This document shows positions 17,007 to 26,549 of a DNA stretch of 54,653 nucleotides, piece by piece (position 1 is the stretch's first letter; every line of letters starts with the position of its first letter). Position numbers and translations under genes: made by a program. Under the pieces are notes generated by a model, which worked only from the letters and a program-made list of their open reading frames with translations, was not told the origin of the DNA and made no database searches. The DNA lies in contig CAJPGC010000057.1 in the NCBI GenBank assembly GCA_905339405.1, forward strand, positions 1 through 54,653. Reading direction: 5' to 3'. The stretch comes from an uncultured bacterium. GTDB lineage: Bacteria; Desulfobacterota; GWC2-55-46.

Positions 17007-17660
17007 ATGATACAGATGTTCCACGTATCGAAAAGCTACGAGGGCGGGGTCCCAGCCCTCGTTGACGTGACCCTGAAGATACCAAAAGGCGACTTTCTGT
17101 TCATAACCGGACCGAGCGGCGCGGGCAAATCGACTCTCCTGAAGATAATGTTCGGCTCAGAGGCCCCCACCGAAGGGCAGATAATCCTCGACGGAAGGAA
17201 CTACGTGAGGATACCCTCTGCCGAGCTCCCTGAATTGAGGAGGAGGATAGGCTTCGTATTCCAGGATTTCAAGCTTCTGCCGAACAAGACCGTCTTCGAG
17301 AACGTCGCCTTGTCGCTGAAGGTCATGGGAGTTGCCCCTTCCGACGTCAAAAGGCGGGTCGCGCGGATGCTCTCCTACGTGAAGCTCCAGCACAGGGCCA
17401 ACTTCAAACCGCTGCAGCTTTCCGGCGGCGAGCAGCAGAGGGTCGCCATCGCCAGGGCTCTGGTCAAAGACCCGGCCATAATCCTCGCCGACGAGCCCAC
17501 GGGCAACCTCGACCCGTCGCTGTCGGTGCAGATAATAGAGCTTTTCCGCGAAGTGTCCAGCCGCGGCACGACCGTCGTCGTTGCTACCCACGACAAGATG
17601 CTCATCGAGAAGTACGCCAGAAGGACCGTCGCGCTCGAAGGCGGGAGGCTCATAGGCTGA
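17007..17660 (+). CDS. ftsE: Cell division ABC ATPase FtsE
   Basis: A 217-aa ATPase that pairs with FtsX at the septum. Walker [10 protein letters not shown] is at residues 35-43, the signature LSGGEQQR at about 138-145 and Walker B with ADEPTGNLD follows. The stop overlaps the ftsX start (TGATG). FtsEX does not transport; it drives shape changes that switch on periplasmic cell-wall hydrolases, which fits the EnvC-type gene two positions downstream. Confidence 0.95.
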   Translation: MIQMFHVSKSYEGGVPALVDVTLKIPKGDFLFITGPSGAGKSTLLKIMFGSEAPTEGQIILDGRNYVRIPSAELPELRRRIGFVFQDFKLLPNKTVFENVALSLKVMGVAPSDVKRRVARMLSYVKLQHRANFKPLQLSGGEQQRVAIARALVKDPAIILADEPTGNLDPSLSVQIIELFREVSSRGTTVVVATHDKMLIEKYARRTVALEGGRLIG

Positions 17661-18556
17661 TGTCAAAAAAAGGTTCCGCAGACCTCGTCTACATATTGGG
17701 TGACGCGTTCAGGTCGCTCCGTGAAAACGTCGGCACGACCATACTCACCTCTTTCACTCTCGCCTTCTCGCTGGCCATATTCTCCCTTTTCGTTTTCGTC
17801 ATCACCAACCTCAATGCCGTCGTCGAGGGCTGGGGCGAAAGGACGCAGATGATAGTCTACGTGAAGGACGCCTCCGTCGCTCAGGCCGACGCCTTGAAAC
17901 AGGCGGTATTGAAAGTACCGGGGGTGAAGTCAGCCGAGTACGTCTCGAAGGAGAAGGCGCTCGCAGAGCTTAAAGAAGAGCTCAAGGGCCACGAGTCGAT
18001 CCTCGACGGGGTCGACGCGAACCCGCTGCCAGCTTCTTTCGAGGTGAGGGTTGCGGACGAGTTCAACCAGCCGGAGCGGATAGCCGAGGTGGCTGGGCGC
18101 ATCAAGGCCCTGGAGTGGGCCGAGGACGTGCAGTACAGCAGGGAGTGGGTCGAGAAACTTTCCTCTTTCATACGCTTCATCCAGTTCGCCGCCATAGCCG
18201 TGGGAGTATTCCTCGGGGCCGCAACTCTCTTTATAATCTCCAACACCATAAGGCTCGCGGTCTACGCCCGCAAGGACGAAATAGAGATAATGAAACTCGT
18301 CGGCGCGTCCGATATGTATGTAAAAGCGCCGTTCGTGCTTGAGGGCCTTCTGCAGGGCTTTTTCGGCGGCCTTCTTGCCTTGTGCGTGCTCGCCCTCGGC
18401 AGGTACGCCGTTTTGGGCGAGATACCGGCATACTTGAGGTTCGCGGTCGAGATGCCGTTCAGCACGCCGGTTTTCCTCGCCTTCCTCATCGGAGCAGGTA
18501 TGCTCATGGGGGTTGCCGGAAGCCTCATCTCCATGAACAGGTTCCTCAAGGTATGA
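17660..18556 (+). CDS. ftsX: Cell division membrane protein FtsX
   Basis: A 298-aa permease-like protein with the FtsX layout: a cytoplasmic N terminus, helix 1 at about 28-50, a periplasmic domain of about 120 residues (the EnvC contact region), then three helices at about 172-194, 220-245 and 265-290. Conserved [21 protein letters not shown] follows helix 2. Start and stop overlap ftsE and envC by 1 and 4 nt, so the three proteins are translated in balance. Confidence 0.94.
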   Translation: MSKKGSADLVYILGDAFRSLRENVGTTILTSFTLAFSLAIFSLFVFVITNLNAVVEGWGERTQMIVYVKDASVAQADALKQAVLKVPGVKSAEYVSKEKALAELKEELKGHESILDGVDANPLPASFEVRVADEFNQPERIAEVAGRIKALEWAEDVQYSREWVEKLSSFIRFIQFAAIAVGVFLGAATLFIISNTIRLAVYARKDEIEIMKLVGASDMYVKAPFVLEGLLQGFFGGLLALCVLALGRYAVLGEIPAYLRFAVEMPFSTPVFLAFLIGAGMLMGVAGSLISMNRFLKV

Positions 18557-19710
18557 AGGGCGCGGCCATTTTTCTATTTGCGCTTTTGCTGATCCAGGGG
18601 GCCGCTTTCGCCGAAAAGCCGCCAAAGCAGGAGCTACTGAGGAAAGAAAAGCGGCTCGAGGACGTACAGAGGCAGATAAGGGAAGAGAAGAAGGCGATAA
18701 AGGAGATATCCGGCAAGGAGACCGACGTCCTCGGCGAGCTCGAGAACATAAACAGGGAGCTCACTGCCAAGAGGGAGGAGCTCTCCGTCCTCAACGGCTC
18801 GGTCGCGGGGCTCCAGAAGGACGTCGCGGCTTCAGACAGGCGCATCTCCTCTTTCGAATCTGACAGGAAAAAGCTTGAGACGCGCCTGAGGGCGCGCCTC
18901 AGGGCAATGTACAAGATGGGCCGGGGAGAGGCGATGGAAGTCCTCTTCTCGTCCGACTCTTCCACACTGGGGCGCAGGCATAAGTACCTCACCATGATAA
19001 TGGACCTGGACGCCGGCCTCATAGAGGGCTATGAAAAGACCATAGCGGGCCTTGACGCCGAGCGGAGGAGAAAAGCCTCCATCCTGAACGAGGCCGACTC
19101 GGCAAGGCGGGCCGCGGCCATGAAGAAGGCCGAGTCCGAGTCGCTTCACAGGACAAAGCTCGCCCTCCTCAACGGAATAAAGCAGGAGAAGGTCAGAAGG
19201 GAAGGCGCGGTTGCCGAGCTCGAGAAGGCGGCTTCCGAGCTCACGAAGCTCATAGACGGGCTGAGGGGCTCAAAGGACGAGCCGGACGTGCCCAGGGGCA
19301 CCGGCTTCGCTTCGATGAAAGGCAGGCTTTCAATGCCGTCAGCCGGGCAGGTCGTCTCCAGGTACGGCAAGGTCAAGCACCCTAAGTTCCAGACCGTGAC
19401 CTTCAACAACGGCGTAGTCATCGAATCTGCGCTGGGCTCTCCGGTCAAGAGCGTTTACGACGGCAAGGTCGTCTACGTTGGCTGGCTCAAGGGCTATGGC
19501 CAGGTCCTTATCGTCGACCACAGGGGGGGCTTCTACACCCTTTACGCCCACCTCGGGAAGGTATTGAAGGACAAGGGCGAGGAAGTAGCAAGGGGGGTCG
19601 AGCTCGGCCTTGTCGGCGACAGCGGCCCGGATGGCAGGCCGGGGCTGTACTTCGAGGTAAGGCACAGGGGGGTCCCCAAGGACCCGATGGACTGGCTTTC
19701 CGGGCGTTGA
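18553..19710 (+). CDS. envC: EnvC-type murein hydrolase activator with degenerate LytM domain
   Basis: A 385-aa periplasmic protein. ATG 18553 overlaps the ftsX stop and gives a signal peptide ending near AAFAEKP. A long coiled coil (about 22-240) precedes an M23/LytM domain (about 265-380). Two of the zinc-site features are lost: the first His-x3-Asp position has VIESALGS, and the usual HLHFE reads GLYFEV; only the YAHLG His remains. The domain should therefore be catalytically inactive and act as an activator of amidases under FtsEX control, as known for E. coli EnvC. No amidase gene lies in this window. Confidence 0.93.
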   Translation: MKGAAIFLFALLLIQGAAFAEKPPKQELLRKEKRLEDVQRQIREEKKAIKEISGKETDVLGELENINRELTAKREELSVLNGSVAGLQKDVAASDRRISSFESDRKKLETRLRARLRAMYKMGRGEAMEVLFSSDSSTLGRRHKYLTMIMDLDAGLIEGYEKTIAGLDAERRRKASILNEADSARRAAAMKKAESESLHRTKLALLNGIKQEKVRREGAVAELEKAASELTKLIDGLRGSKDEPDVPRGTGFASMKGRLSMPSAGQVVSRYGKVKHPKFQTVTFNNGVVIESALGSPVKSVYDGKVVYVGWLKGYGQVLIVDHRGGFYTLYAHLGKVLKDKGEEVARGVELGLVGDSGPDGRPGLYFEVRHRGVPKDPMDWLSGR

Positions 19711-19805
19711 ATTATTTTCTGTTTAAGGCTAAGTACCTTTTTGATATAATATCCGCTGTACGTGCCTGAACCCGCCTTGATGCGGCAATTTAAGGAGGAG
19801 CATTA

Positions 19806-21128
19806 ATGAGAAAATTCTTGAGTCCCAAGCACCTTGGAGGGGCGTTGGCGATAATAGCCGTCTTTTCGTTCTCTTCCTGGGGGCTTACCCAGAGGGCGGC
19901 GTCGGCGCCAAGCAGCGCCTATGAGAACCTGAAGGTGTACACCGATGTCCTCAGCATCGTCCAGGACAACTACGCCGAGCAGGTCGACACGAAGGACGCC
20001 GTATATAACTCCTTGAAGGGCATGGTCAAGAACCTTGACCCCCATTCCAGCTTCATGACGCCCGACGAGTACAAGGAGATGCAGATAGACACCAAGGGCA
20101 GCTTCGGCGGCATCGGCATAGAGATAGGGATGAAGGAAAACATCCTTACCGTCGTCGCTCCCATCGAGGACACTCCGGCCCACAAGGCAGGCCTCCTCGC
20201 GGGTGACAAGATAGTCAAGATAGACGACAAGTCTACGAAAGAGATGCAGCTTACTGAGGCGGTCGGCCTCATGCGCGGTCCGAAAGACACGCCCGTGACC
20301 ATCCACATAATGAGGGACGGCCTGAACGAACCCAAGCCCTATGTCATCACCAGGGCCGTCATAAAGGTCAAGAGCGTTAAATACAAGATGCTCGACGAGG
20401 GCTTCGGCTATATCAAGCTGAACCAGTTCCAGGAGCGCACGACCGAGGAGCTCGACAAGGCGCTTAAAGAACTCGCTTCCAAGAGCGAGGGCAAGAAGCT
20501 CCGCGGCCTCATACTCGACCTCAGGAACAACCCGGGCGGCCTGCTGCAGGAAGCGGTCTCCGTCTCCAACGAGTTCCTCGACTCCGGCCTCATCGTCTAC
20601 ACGAAGGGCAGGGCAGCCGGGCAGAACATGACGTTCAACGCGGACGCCTCCAGGAGCCAGCCCGACTACCCGATGATAGTGCTCGTGAACAACGGCAGCG
20701 CGTCGGCTTCCGAGATCGTGGCGGGCGCCCTCCAGGACCATAAGAGGGCCATAATCCTCGGGGTGCAGACCTTCGGCAAGGGTTCCGTACAGACTATAAT
20801 CCCGCTGTCCGACGGCTCGGCGGTAAGACTTACTACCTCCAAGTACTACACCCCCTCCGGCAGGTCGATACAGGCCAGGGGCATCGAGCCTGACATCGTC
20901 GTCGGCGAGACCCCCAAGGGCCACTTGAAAGAGGCGGACCTCGAAGGCCACCTGGCGCCCGAAGGGCCTGAAGTGAAAAAGTCCGTCAAGCCCGAGGTGG
21001 AAAAGATAAGCGCCCCGGCCGAGCCGGTAAAGCCCGCTGACAACGGCGAGGACGTCCAGCTCAAGAGGGCCGTCGATTACCTGAAAAGCTGGTATATCTT
21101 CAAGGGCAGCACAAAGAAAGTAAGCTGA
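19806..21128 (+). CDS. ctpA: Carboxy-terminal processing peptidase, S41 family
   Basis: A 440-aa periplasmic serine peptidase with an N-terminal signal anchor (about residues 12-32), a PDZ domain (about 90-180) and the S41 core. The catalytic serine lies in GSASASE (residues 297-303) and the general-base lysine is K325 in TFGKGS. The C-terminal tail (about 370-440) is charged and proline-rich. TAAGGAGGAG stands 4 nt before the ATG. It follows envC by 95 nt and precedes a polysaccharide deacetylase, the order seen in many proteobacteria, where such peptidases trim or remove cell-wall hydrolases. TATAAT at 19745-19750 could give it an extra promoter. Confidence 0.94.
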   Translation: MRKFLSPKHLGGALAIIAVFSFSSWGLTQRAASAPSSAYENLKVYTDVLSIVQDNYAEQVDTKDAVYNSLKGMVKNLDPHSSFMTPDEYKEMQIDTKGSFGGIGIEIGMKENILTVVAPIEDTPAHKAGLLAGDKIVKIDDKSTKEMQLTEAVGLMRGPKDTPVTIHIMRDGLNEPKPYVITRAVIKVKSVKYKMLDEGFGYIKLNQFQERTTEELDKALKELASKSEGKKLRGLILDLRNNPGGLLQEAVSVSNEFLDSGLIVYTKGRAAGQNMTFNADASRSQPDYPMIVLVNNGSASASEIVAGALQDHKRAIILGVQTFGKGSVQTIIPLSDGSAVRLTTSKYYTPSGRSIQARGIEPDIVVGETPKGHLKEADLEGHLAPEGPEVKKSVKPEVEKISAPAEPVKPADNGEDVQLKRAVDYLKSWYIFKGSTKKVS

Positions 21129-21150
21129 GAACGATAAATCAATCGACCGC

Positions 21151-21176
21151 AAAGGCCCCGCAAGGGGCCTTTGCTT
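21151..21176 (+). terminator. Terminator after ctpA
   Basis: AAAGGCCCC / GGGGCCTTT stem with a short loop, followed by GCTTT. The T tract is weak. Confidence 0.6.
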
Positions 21177-21196
21177 TAGGCAGGCCCTGAACTTTT

Positions 21197-21348
21197 ATGG
21201 GGGAAACTTTCTGTAGAAAGTTTCCCCCATACCCCCTTCAAAGACTTCAAGTTCCTGAGAGCGCCCCCTTAAGGGGGCGCTCTCAGGAAGAACTGAAAGT
21301 TTTTGGAGAGAGTTTGAGAGGACCTTTTTACAAAAAGGTTCTCTCAAA
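21197..21348. repeat. Triple palindrome between ctpA and the deacetylase gene
   Basis: Three successive inverted repeats: a perfect 16-bp arm pair with a 2-nt loop (21197-21230), a perfect 38-bp palindrome with no loop (21252-21289, arms TTCCTGAGAGCGCCCCCTT), and a 17-bp arm pair with one mismatch (21313-21348). All can form strong hairpins in DNA or RNA. No gene is present. The deacetylase start codon is only 33 nt further on. Confidence 0.85.
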
Positions 21349-21380
21349 AGGTTCAGCACTTTCTAAAGCGGAGACGCCGG

Positions 21381-22280
21381 ATGGCAAAGAAGAAAAAAGG
21401 TGGTTCCTCGTGGCTTTTGCTCCTGCTGGGTTTCATAGCAGGCACCGGGGCCGCGTTGCTGTTTTTCAGGTACATGGGCGGCCCGCAGCCTTCCAAGCCT
21501 GTCGTAAAGCCGCCAGAGGTGGTCGTTCCGGCCCCGGTCGCACCAACGGATGTGCCTCCTGAAGCCCCGGTTCCAGCGCCGCCCGAGGCGGTAGTCCCCA
21601 CGCCGGTGAGGCCCAGGCTCGCCATAATAATCGACGACATGGGCCCTGACATCAAAAAGCTCCGCGAGCTCCTCGAGGTCGGCGGGCCGTTGACCATAGC
21701 GGTCATGCCGCACATGAAGGACTCTGGCCAGATATCGAACCTGGCGAGCTCAAGGGGGCTCGACGTCATCGTGCACATGCCGATGGAGCCCAGGGAACTA
21801 CTCGAGCATAACCCCGGGGGGAGCGCGCTCCTCGTGTCCATGGGGCCTGAAGAGATAAGGGCGAAGGTCGAAGCAGGTCTCAAGACGGTGCCCGGCGCCA
21901 TCGGCATAAATAACCATATGGGCTCGAGGTTCACCGAGGACGAGCAGCGGATGCGGGAAGTCCTGAAGGTCGTGAAGAAAAAGGATATGCTCTTCGTCGA
22001 CAGCCGCACCACCTCCAAATCGGTGGCCGGAAGGGTCGCCAGGGAGCTCGGTGTGCCGAGCGCCGACAGGAACGTATTCCTTGACAACACGAGGGATGTC
22101 GAGTACATTAAGGGCCAGTTGAGGGAAGCCGCCCGGCTCGCGCAAAAGAGCGGCAGTGCGATAGCGATAGGCCATCCGTACCCCGAAACCATAAAGGCCC
22201 TGAGAGAAGCCGTTCCGGGCCTTGCCGCTGGCGGGGTCGACGTGGTCGGCGTTTCAGAGGTCGTGGACCCGGCCAGGTAA
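21381..22280 (+). CDS. Divergent polysaccharide deacetylase family protein (YibQ-like)
   Basis: A 299-aa membrane-anchored protein: a basic start, one helix (about 11-31), a Pro/Val/Ala-rich linker (about 35-78), then a divergent polysaccharide deacetylase domain with ARLAIIIDDMGPD-type start (metal-binding Asp pair) and the segments MPMEPRE, NNHMGS and GHPYPET. YibQ-like proteins commonly follow envC or ctpA, as here, and act on envelope glycans; the substrate is not known. GGAGACGCCGG precedes the ATG. Confidence 0.88.
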   Translation: MAKKKKGGSSWLLLLLGFIAGTGAALLFFRYMGGPQPSKPVVKPPEVVVPAPVAPTDVPPEAPVPAPPEAVVPTPVRPRLAIIIDDMGPDIKKLRELLEVGGPLTIAVMPHMKDSGQISNLASSRGLDVIVHMPMEPRELLEHNPGGSALLVSMGPEEIRAKVEAGLKTVPGAIGINNHMGSRFTEDEQRMREVLKVVKKKDMLFVDSRTTSKSVAGRVARELGVPSADRNVFLDNTRDVEYIKGQLREAARLAQKSGSAIAIGHPYPETIKALREAVPGLAAGGVDVVGVSEVVDPAR

Positions 22281-22318
22281 ACAGAAAGTAACGATTTTTA
22301 GCGCGTGATAAAAAAAGC

Positions 22319-22348
22319 TTGACAACGAATTATTTAAGCTGGTAGTAT
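22319..22348 (+). promoter_or_regulatory. Promoter upstream of the cold shock leader
   Basis: TTGACA at 22319-22324, 18-nt spacer, TAGTAT at 22343-22348. It would start transcription about 130 nt before the csp start codon, giving a long leader. Confidence 0.6.
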
Positions 22349-22354
22349 GCGGGT

Positions 22355-22446
22355 AAATTCTACAAAGGGATTCTTGTTTGCAGTATGGAAGGTAGTAGTC
22401 AGATAGAACCGTGAAGGGAGCGATAGCTCTCCCACGGTTTTTTTTA
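22355..22446 (+). ncRNA. Csp leader ending in an intrinsic terminator, or a small RNA
   Basis: Between the promoter and the cold shock gene lies AACCGTG...CACGGTT (22408-22414 and 22433-22439) enclosing GGGAG/CTCCC and followed by eight T residues. Transcripts would stop near 22446, giving an RNA of about 90 nt, or read through into csp. Long structured leaders are known for cold shock genes, but a strong terminator inside one is unusual. Confidence 0.5.
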
Positions 22447-22483
22447 TGCTGCAAGAGAGTACCAGAAAACAAGGAGGCACGTA

Positions 22484-22687
22484 ATGGCAAGAGGCAGAGT
22501 AAAGTGGTTCAATGACACCAAGGGTTTTGGCTTTATCCAGCAGGAGTCTGGAGAGGACGTTTTCGTCCACTACACGGCCATCACCGGCGAGGGCTTCAAG
22601 ACCCTCAAGGAAGGCGAAGAAGTTGAGTTTGAGATAACCCAGGGCCCCAAGGGTCCCCAGGCCTCGAACGTCGTAAAGGCCGGCTAA
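22484..22687 (+). CDS. Cold shock protein, nucleic-acid chaperone
   Basis: A 67-aa single cold shock domain that binds single-stranded RNA and DNA. The RNA-binding motifs KGFGFIQ (RNP1) and DVFVHY (RNP2) are intact, and length matches the CspA family. AAGGAGG precedes the ATG by 7 nt. Single-gene transcript between a terminator-containing leader and a strong terminator. Confidence 0.96.
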   Translation: MARGRVKWFNDTKGFGFIQQESGEDVFVHYTAITGEGFKTLKEGEEVEFEITQGPKGPQASNVVKAG

Positions 22688-22731
22688 AAGTACAGAGGCC
22701 GAAAAGCCTCCTTTGAACCAGGCAAACTAGA

Positions 22732-22764
22732 CCCCCTTCCGCGAAAGCGGAAGGGGGTTTTTTA
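22732..22764 (+). terminator. Terminator after the cold shock gene
   Basis: An 11-bp perfect stem CCCCCTTCCGC / GCGGAAGGGGG with a GAAA tetraloop, then TTTTTT. Confidence 0.93.
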
Positions 22765-22790
22765 GTCCCGGCTCCCCGGAAATCGTTTCC

Positions 22791-22819
22791 TTGTATTTGA
22801 TTTTTTCTTCTGTTATCAT
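22791..22819 (+). promoter_or_regulatory. Promoter of the ispA-dxs operon
   Basis: TTGTAT at 22791-22796 and TATCAT at 22814-22819 with a 17-nt spacer. Confidence 0.45.
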
Positions 22820-22853
22820 TGTATTTTAACGCTATTTTTCGGGCTCAGGCAGG

Positions 22854-23786
22854 GTGCCCTTCTGGGTCAGCCCACCCGGGCCCTTCTATTTGAGCGAGGA
22901 CGCTTTGGACCTGCAGGCATACCTTTCCGGCAAGATAGAATTGGTCAACAAGGGGCTCAAGGAGCTTCTCCACGGCGAGGAGGAGTACCCGCAGAACCTC
23001 CACAGGGCCATGCACTACAGCCTGTTCGCGGGCGGCAAGAGGGTGAGGCCCGTTCTTGTGCTCGCCTCCGCCGAGGCCGTGGGCGGCAGCCCGGCAGAGG
23101 CCCTGAACACGGCCTGCGCCTTCGAATGCATACACACCTATTCCCTTATCCACGACGACCTTCCGGCAATAGACAACGACGACATGCGCCGCGGCAGGCC
23201 GACCTGCCATAAGGCTTTCGGCGAGGCGGCGGCCATACTGGCCGGGGACGCCCTCCTTACTGCGGCTTTCGAGCTGGTTGCGGCCACTAAGACGTCCGAC
23301 CCGGCGAAAGTCATCAAGGTCATCGCGGAGCTTTCCAAGGCGTCCGGCTCCGTCGGCATGATAGGCGGCCAGATGGTCGACATCGAGTCCGAAGGCGCCG
23401 ATGTGCCTTTCCCGGTCCTCGAGTACATCCACATACACAAGACGGGCGAGCTCATACTCGCCGCCGTAAGGTGCGGCGCCATAATGGGCGGGGCTGGCAA
23501 GACTGAGCTCGAGTCCCTTTCGAGGTACGGCAAGAGCATAGGACTCGCCTTCCAGATAGCAGACGACATCCTCGACGTGGAGGGGTCGGCCGCCGAGATG
23601 GGCAAGAACACCGGCGGGGACGAGAAAAAAGGCAAGGCGACTTACCCGGCGCTCATCGGCCTGGACGAGTCGAGGAAGCGGGCCGAGGAGCTCGTGGCGA
23701 TAGCGTTGAAGTCTCTGGAGGGCTTCGACGGGAAGGCCGACCCGCTCCGCGCGATAGCACGCTACATAGTGGAAAGAAGGAAGTAG
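22854..23786 (+). CDS. ispA: Farnesyl/geranylgeranyl diphosphate synthase
   Basis: An all-alpha prenyltransferase of up to 310 aa that condenses isopentenyl diphosphate with allylic diphosphates. The first aspartate-rich motif [10 protein letters not shown] and the second DDILD are present, as is GGKRVRP. The start is unclear: the frame opens at GTG 22854, but TTG 22905 preceded by GCGAGGA gives LDLQAYLSG, a more usual N terminus of about 293 aa. It is followed by dxs 7 nt later, as is common for bacterial ispA. Chain length (C15 or C20) cannot be settled by eye. Confidence 0.93.
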   Translation: MPFWVSPPGPFYLSEDALDLQAYLSGKIELVNKGLKELLHGEEEYPQNLHRAMHYSLFAGGKRVRPVLVLASAEAVGGSPAEALNTACAFECIHTYSLIHDDLPAIDNDDMRRGRPTCHKAFGEAAAILAGDALLTAAFELVAATKTSDPAKVIKVIAELSKASGSVGMIGGQMVDIESEGADVPFPVLEYIHIHKTGELILAAVRCGAIMGGAGKTELESLSRYGKSIGLAFQIADDILDVEGSAAEMGKNTGGDEKKGKATYPALIGLDESRKRAEELVAIALKSLEGFDGKADPLRAIARYIVERRK

Positions 23787-23793
23787 GCGCTCC

Positions 23794-25686
23794 GTGACAA
23801 AATTACTCGACGGCATAACGGGGCCCGCTGACCTCAAGAGGCTTTCTCCCGAGGAGCTGGTGAAGCTCTCCTCTGAGATAAGGGAGCTTATAATCGACAC
23901 CGTCTCGGACGTGGGCGGGCACCTGGCCTCTTCCCTCGGTGCGGTCGAGATAGCCGTAGCCCTCCAGTACGTGCTCGACACCCCCGAAGACAAGATAATA
24001 TGGGACGTCGGCCACCAGGCCTATGCCCACAAGATAATAACCGGCAGGAAGGACGAGTTCAGGACGCTCCGCCAGTTCGGCGGCATGAGCGGCTTCCCGA
24101 AGCCTTCAGAGAGCGCCTTCGACGCCTTCATAGCCGGACATTCCTCGACCTCCATTTCCGCTGCCCTCGGCATGGCCGCCGCCCGTGACCTCGCCGGGAA
24201 GAAGAACGCCGTCGTAGCCGTCATCGGCGACGGGTCGCTTACCGCCGGGCTCGCCTTCGAAGGATTGAACCAGGCCGGCCACCTGAAGAAGAACCTCATC
24301 GTCGTCTTGAACGACAACGAGATGTCGATATCGAAGAACGTCGGCGCGCTCTCGCAGTTCTTGAGCAGGAAGCTTACCGGAAGGTTTGCGACCAACCTCA
24401 AGAAGGACGTCGAGAACTTCATAAAGTCGATTCCCAGGATAGGCCACAGGCTCCTGGACATGGCGAGGAAGGCCGAAGACTCCATCATAACGCTACTTAC
24501 GCCGGGCATGCTCTTCGAAGGGCTCGGCTTCCATTACATAGGCCCAATCGACGGCCATGACCTGAACGCGCTCGTGACGGTGCTCAAGGACGTCTCGGCC
24601 CTCGAAGGGCCTGTGCTGCTTCATGTCCTTACGACAAAGGGCAAGGGGTATCTGCCGGCCGAGGCCGACCCGGCCGCCTTCCACGGCGTCGGGCCGTTCA
24701 TAAAAGAGACTGGCAAGCCGAAGAAGGCTTCCAGGCAGTCTTATACCAACGTATTCAGCGACGCCCTCCTGGAGATAGCAGGGGAAGACCGCAGGGTCGT
24801 GGCGATAACCGCGGCCATGCCCGAGGGAACGGGCCTTGCGAGGTTCGCCGAGCGCCACCCGGAGAGGTTTTTCGACGTCGGCATAGCCGAGCAGCACGCG
24901 CTTACTTTCGCGGCAGGGCTCGCGAAGGAAGGCTTCGTGCCGGTCACGGCCATCTATTCTACTTTCTTGCAGAGGGCCTACGACCAGGTATTCCACGACG
25001 TCTGCCTGCAGAACCTGCCGGTCGTGATAGCCATCGACAGGGCTGGGATAGTGGGCCAGGACGGGCCCACCCACCACGGGCTTTTCGACATATCATTCCT
25101 GAGGCACATACCGAACATGATAGTGGCCGCCCCCAAAGACGAGGACGAGCTGAGGCACCTTTTATATTCAGCCGTCCGCTACGGAAGCCCCGTTGCCTTG
25201 AGGTACCCGAGGGGAGTTTGCGTGGGGGCCGACATGACCGGGCCGATGAAGTTCATCCCACCCGGCCAGGCCGAGGTACTGAAAGAGGGCAAGGACGCCG
25301 TAGTACTCGCTCTCGGCACCATGCTCCACCCGGCTCTCGAGGCGGCTGCCGCTCTGGAGAAGTCCGGCATAAACGCCGGGGTCGTCAACTGCAGGTTTGC
25401 CAAGCCGCTGGACGCAGACTGCATACTGAAGGCCGCCTCCGGCGCCGGGTGCGTCGTGACCGTAGAGGAGAACGCGCTGCAGGGCGGCTTCGGAGCGGCC
25501 GTAATGGAACTTCTCGAGGAGCGCGGCGTGCAGGTCCCGTTGAAGCGCGTCGGCGTGCCTGATGAGTTCATAGAGCACGGCGGGCAGGACGAGCTGCGCG
25601 CCAGGGTAGGGCTCGATGCCACCGGCATCGAGAAGGCTGTCAGAGAGCTTGTGGCCCTGAACAAAAAAATGAAGATGGCGTTTTAG
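23794..25686 (+). CDS. dxs: 1-deoxy-D-xylulose-5-phosphate synthase
   Basis: A 630-aa thiamine-diphosphate enzyme that makes DXP from pyruvate and glyceraldehyde 3-phosphate, the first step of the MEP isoprenoid pathway. The ThDP-binding GDGSLTAG...NDNEMSIS region, the DVGIAEQHA motif and [15 protein letters not shown] are all intact. Length fits the family (about 630). The start is GTG 23794, 7 nt after ispA. The TAG stop leads straight into tlyA. Confidence 0.97.
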   Translation: MTKLLDGITGPADLKRLSPEELVKLSSEIRELIIDTVSDVGGHLASSLGAVEIAVALQYVLDTPEDKIIWDVGHQAYAHKIITGRKDEFRTLRQFGGMSGFPKPSESAFDAFIAGHSSTSISAALGMAAARDLAGKKNAVVAVIGDGSLTAGLAFEGLNQAGHLKKNLIVVLNDNEMSISKNVGALSQFLSRKLTGRFATNLKKDVENFIKSIPRIGHRLLDMARKAEDSIITLLTPGMLFEGLGFHYIGPIDGHDLNALVTVLKDVSALEGPVLLHVLTTKGKGYLPAEADPAAFHGVGPFIKETGKPKKASRQSYTNVFSDALLEIAGEDRRVVAITAAMPEGTGLARFAERHPERFFDVGIAEQHALTFAAGLAKEGFVPVTAIYSTFLQRAYDQVFHDVCLQNLPVVIAIDRAGIVGQDGPTHHGLFDISFLRHIPNMIVAAPKDEDELRHLLYSAVRYGSPVALRYPRGVCVGADMTGPMKFIPPGQAEVLKEGKDAVVLALGTMLHPALEAAAALEKSGINAGVVNCRFAKPLDADCILKAASGAGCVVTVEENALQGGFGAAVMELLEERGVQVPLKRVGVPDEFIEHGGQDELRARVGLDATGIEKAVRELVALNKKMKMAF

Positions 25687-25688
25687 CC

Positions 25689-26435
25689 CTGAAGACGGAA
25701 AAGAAAAAAAAGATAAGGTTAGACATTCTCCTTGTGGAGAAGGGGCTCGCCCCGACGCGCCAAAAGGCGCAGGCCCTCATAATGGCCGGGAAGGTCATGT
25801 CCGGCTCCGAGGTCCTTGACAAGCCGGGCAGGGAAGTAGACCCCGAGGCCGAGATAACCGTGAAGGAGCCGCTGCCGTTCGTCGGCAGGGGCGGGGTGAA
25901 GCTCGCGGGCTTTCTCGACGAGACCGGGATAGACGCCGCCGGGCTCGTCGCGATGGACGTCGGCGCCTCCACGGGCGGCTTTACAGACTGCCTCCTCAAA
26001 AGGGGGGCGCTTCGGGTATACGCGGTCGACGTTGGCAAGGGGCTCATAGACGTTTCCTTGAGGAACGACCCGAGGGTCGTAGTCCTCGAGGAAAAGAACA
26101 TCAGGTACATGGAGCCCGCCGAGATAGGCGAGGCGGTGGACCTCGTGGTGATAGACGTCTCTTTCATATCCCTGGAGAAGGTCCTGCCGAAGGTCAGGGA
26201 GTTCGTGAAGGACGGCGGGCTTGTGCTGGCCCTCATAAAGCCGCAGTTCGAAGTCGGCAAGGGGCAGGTGGGAAAAGGCGGCATAGTGAGGGACCCCCAG
26301 CAGCACAAGGCGGTCGTCGAACGGATAGGGGCTTTTTCGGAGGAGCTGGGTTACGCGGTGCGCTCCACCGGCACATCCCCCATACTCGGGGCCAAGGGCA
26401 ACAGGGAGTTCTGGATCTGCCTTATCAACGGATAA
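25689..26435 (+). CDS. tlyA: TlyA-type rRNA 2'-O-methyltransferase
   Basis: S4 RNA-binding domain plus Rossmann methyltransferase (TlyA/hemolysin A family), which in known cases methylates ribose in 16S and 23S rRNA. SAM motif MDVGASTGGFTD, then VIDVSFISLEKVLP and LIKPQFEVGKG, are typical. The first conventional start is GTG 25734, but that removes the S4 start RLDILL, which is encoded in frame just upstream (25716-25733). No ATG, GTG or TTG lies further up, so I extend to CTG 25689, three nt after the dxs stop, as a possible coupled start (248 aa). The true start needs experiment. Confidence 0.88.
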   Translation: MKTEKKKKIRLDILLVEKGLAPTRQKAQALIMAGKVMSGSEVLDKPGREVDPEAEITVKEPLPFVGRGGVKLAGFLDETGIDAAGLVAMDVGASTGGFTDCLLKRGALRVYAVDVGKGLIDVSLRNDPRVVVLEEKNIRYMEPAEIGEAVDLVVIDVSFISLEKVLPKVREFVKDGGLVLALIKPQFEVGKGQVGKGGIVRDPQQHKAVVERIGAFSEELGYAVRSTGTSPILGAKGNREFWICLING

Positions 26436-26464
26436 TGAACGGCGGAAGTGATCGCCGGAAATGA

Positions 26465-26494
26465 TTGAAAACAGCGATGTTCTTCTGGTATTAT
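26465..26494 (+). promoter_or_regulatory. Promoter of nfnAB
   Basis: TTGAAA at 26465-26470 and TATTAT at 26489-26494, 18-nt spacer. Confidence 0.45.
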
Positions 26495-26549
26495 TCAGCG
26501 GCTTCAAAATAAACCGGGTTCTCAGGGTTAAGCCTCAAAGGAGCGTATC

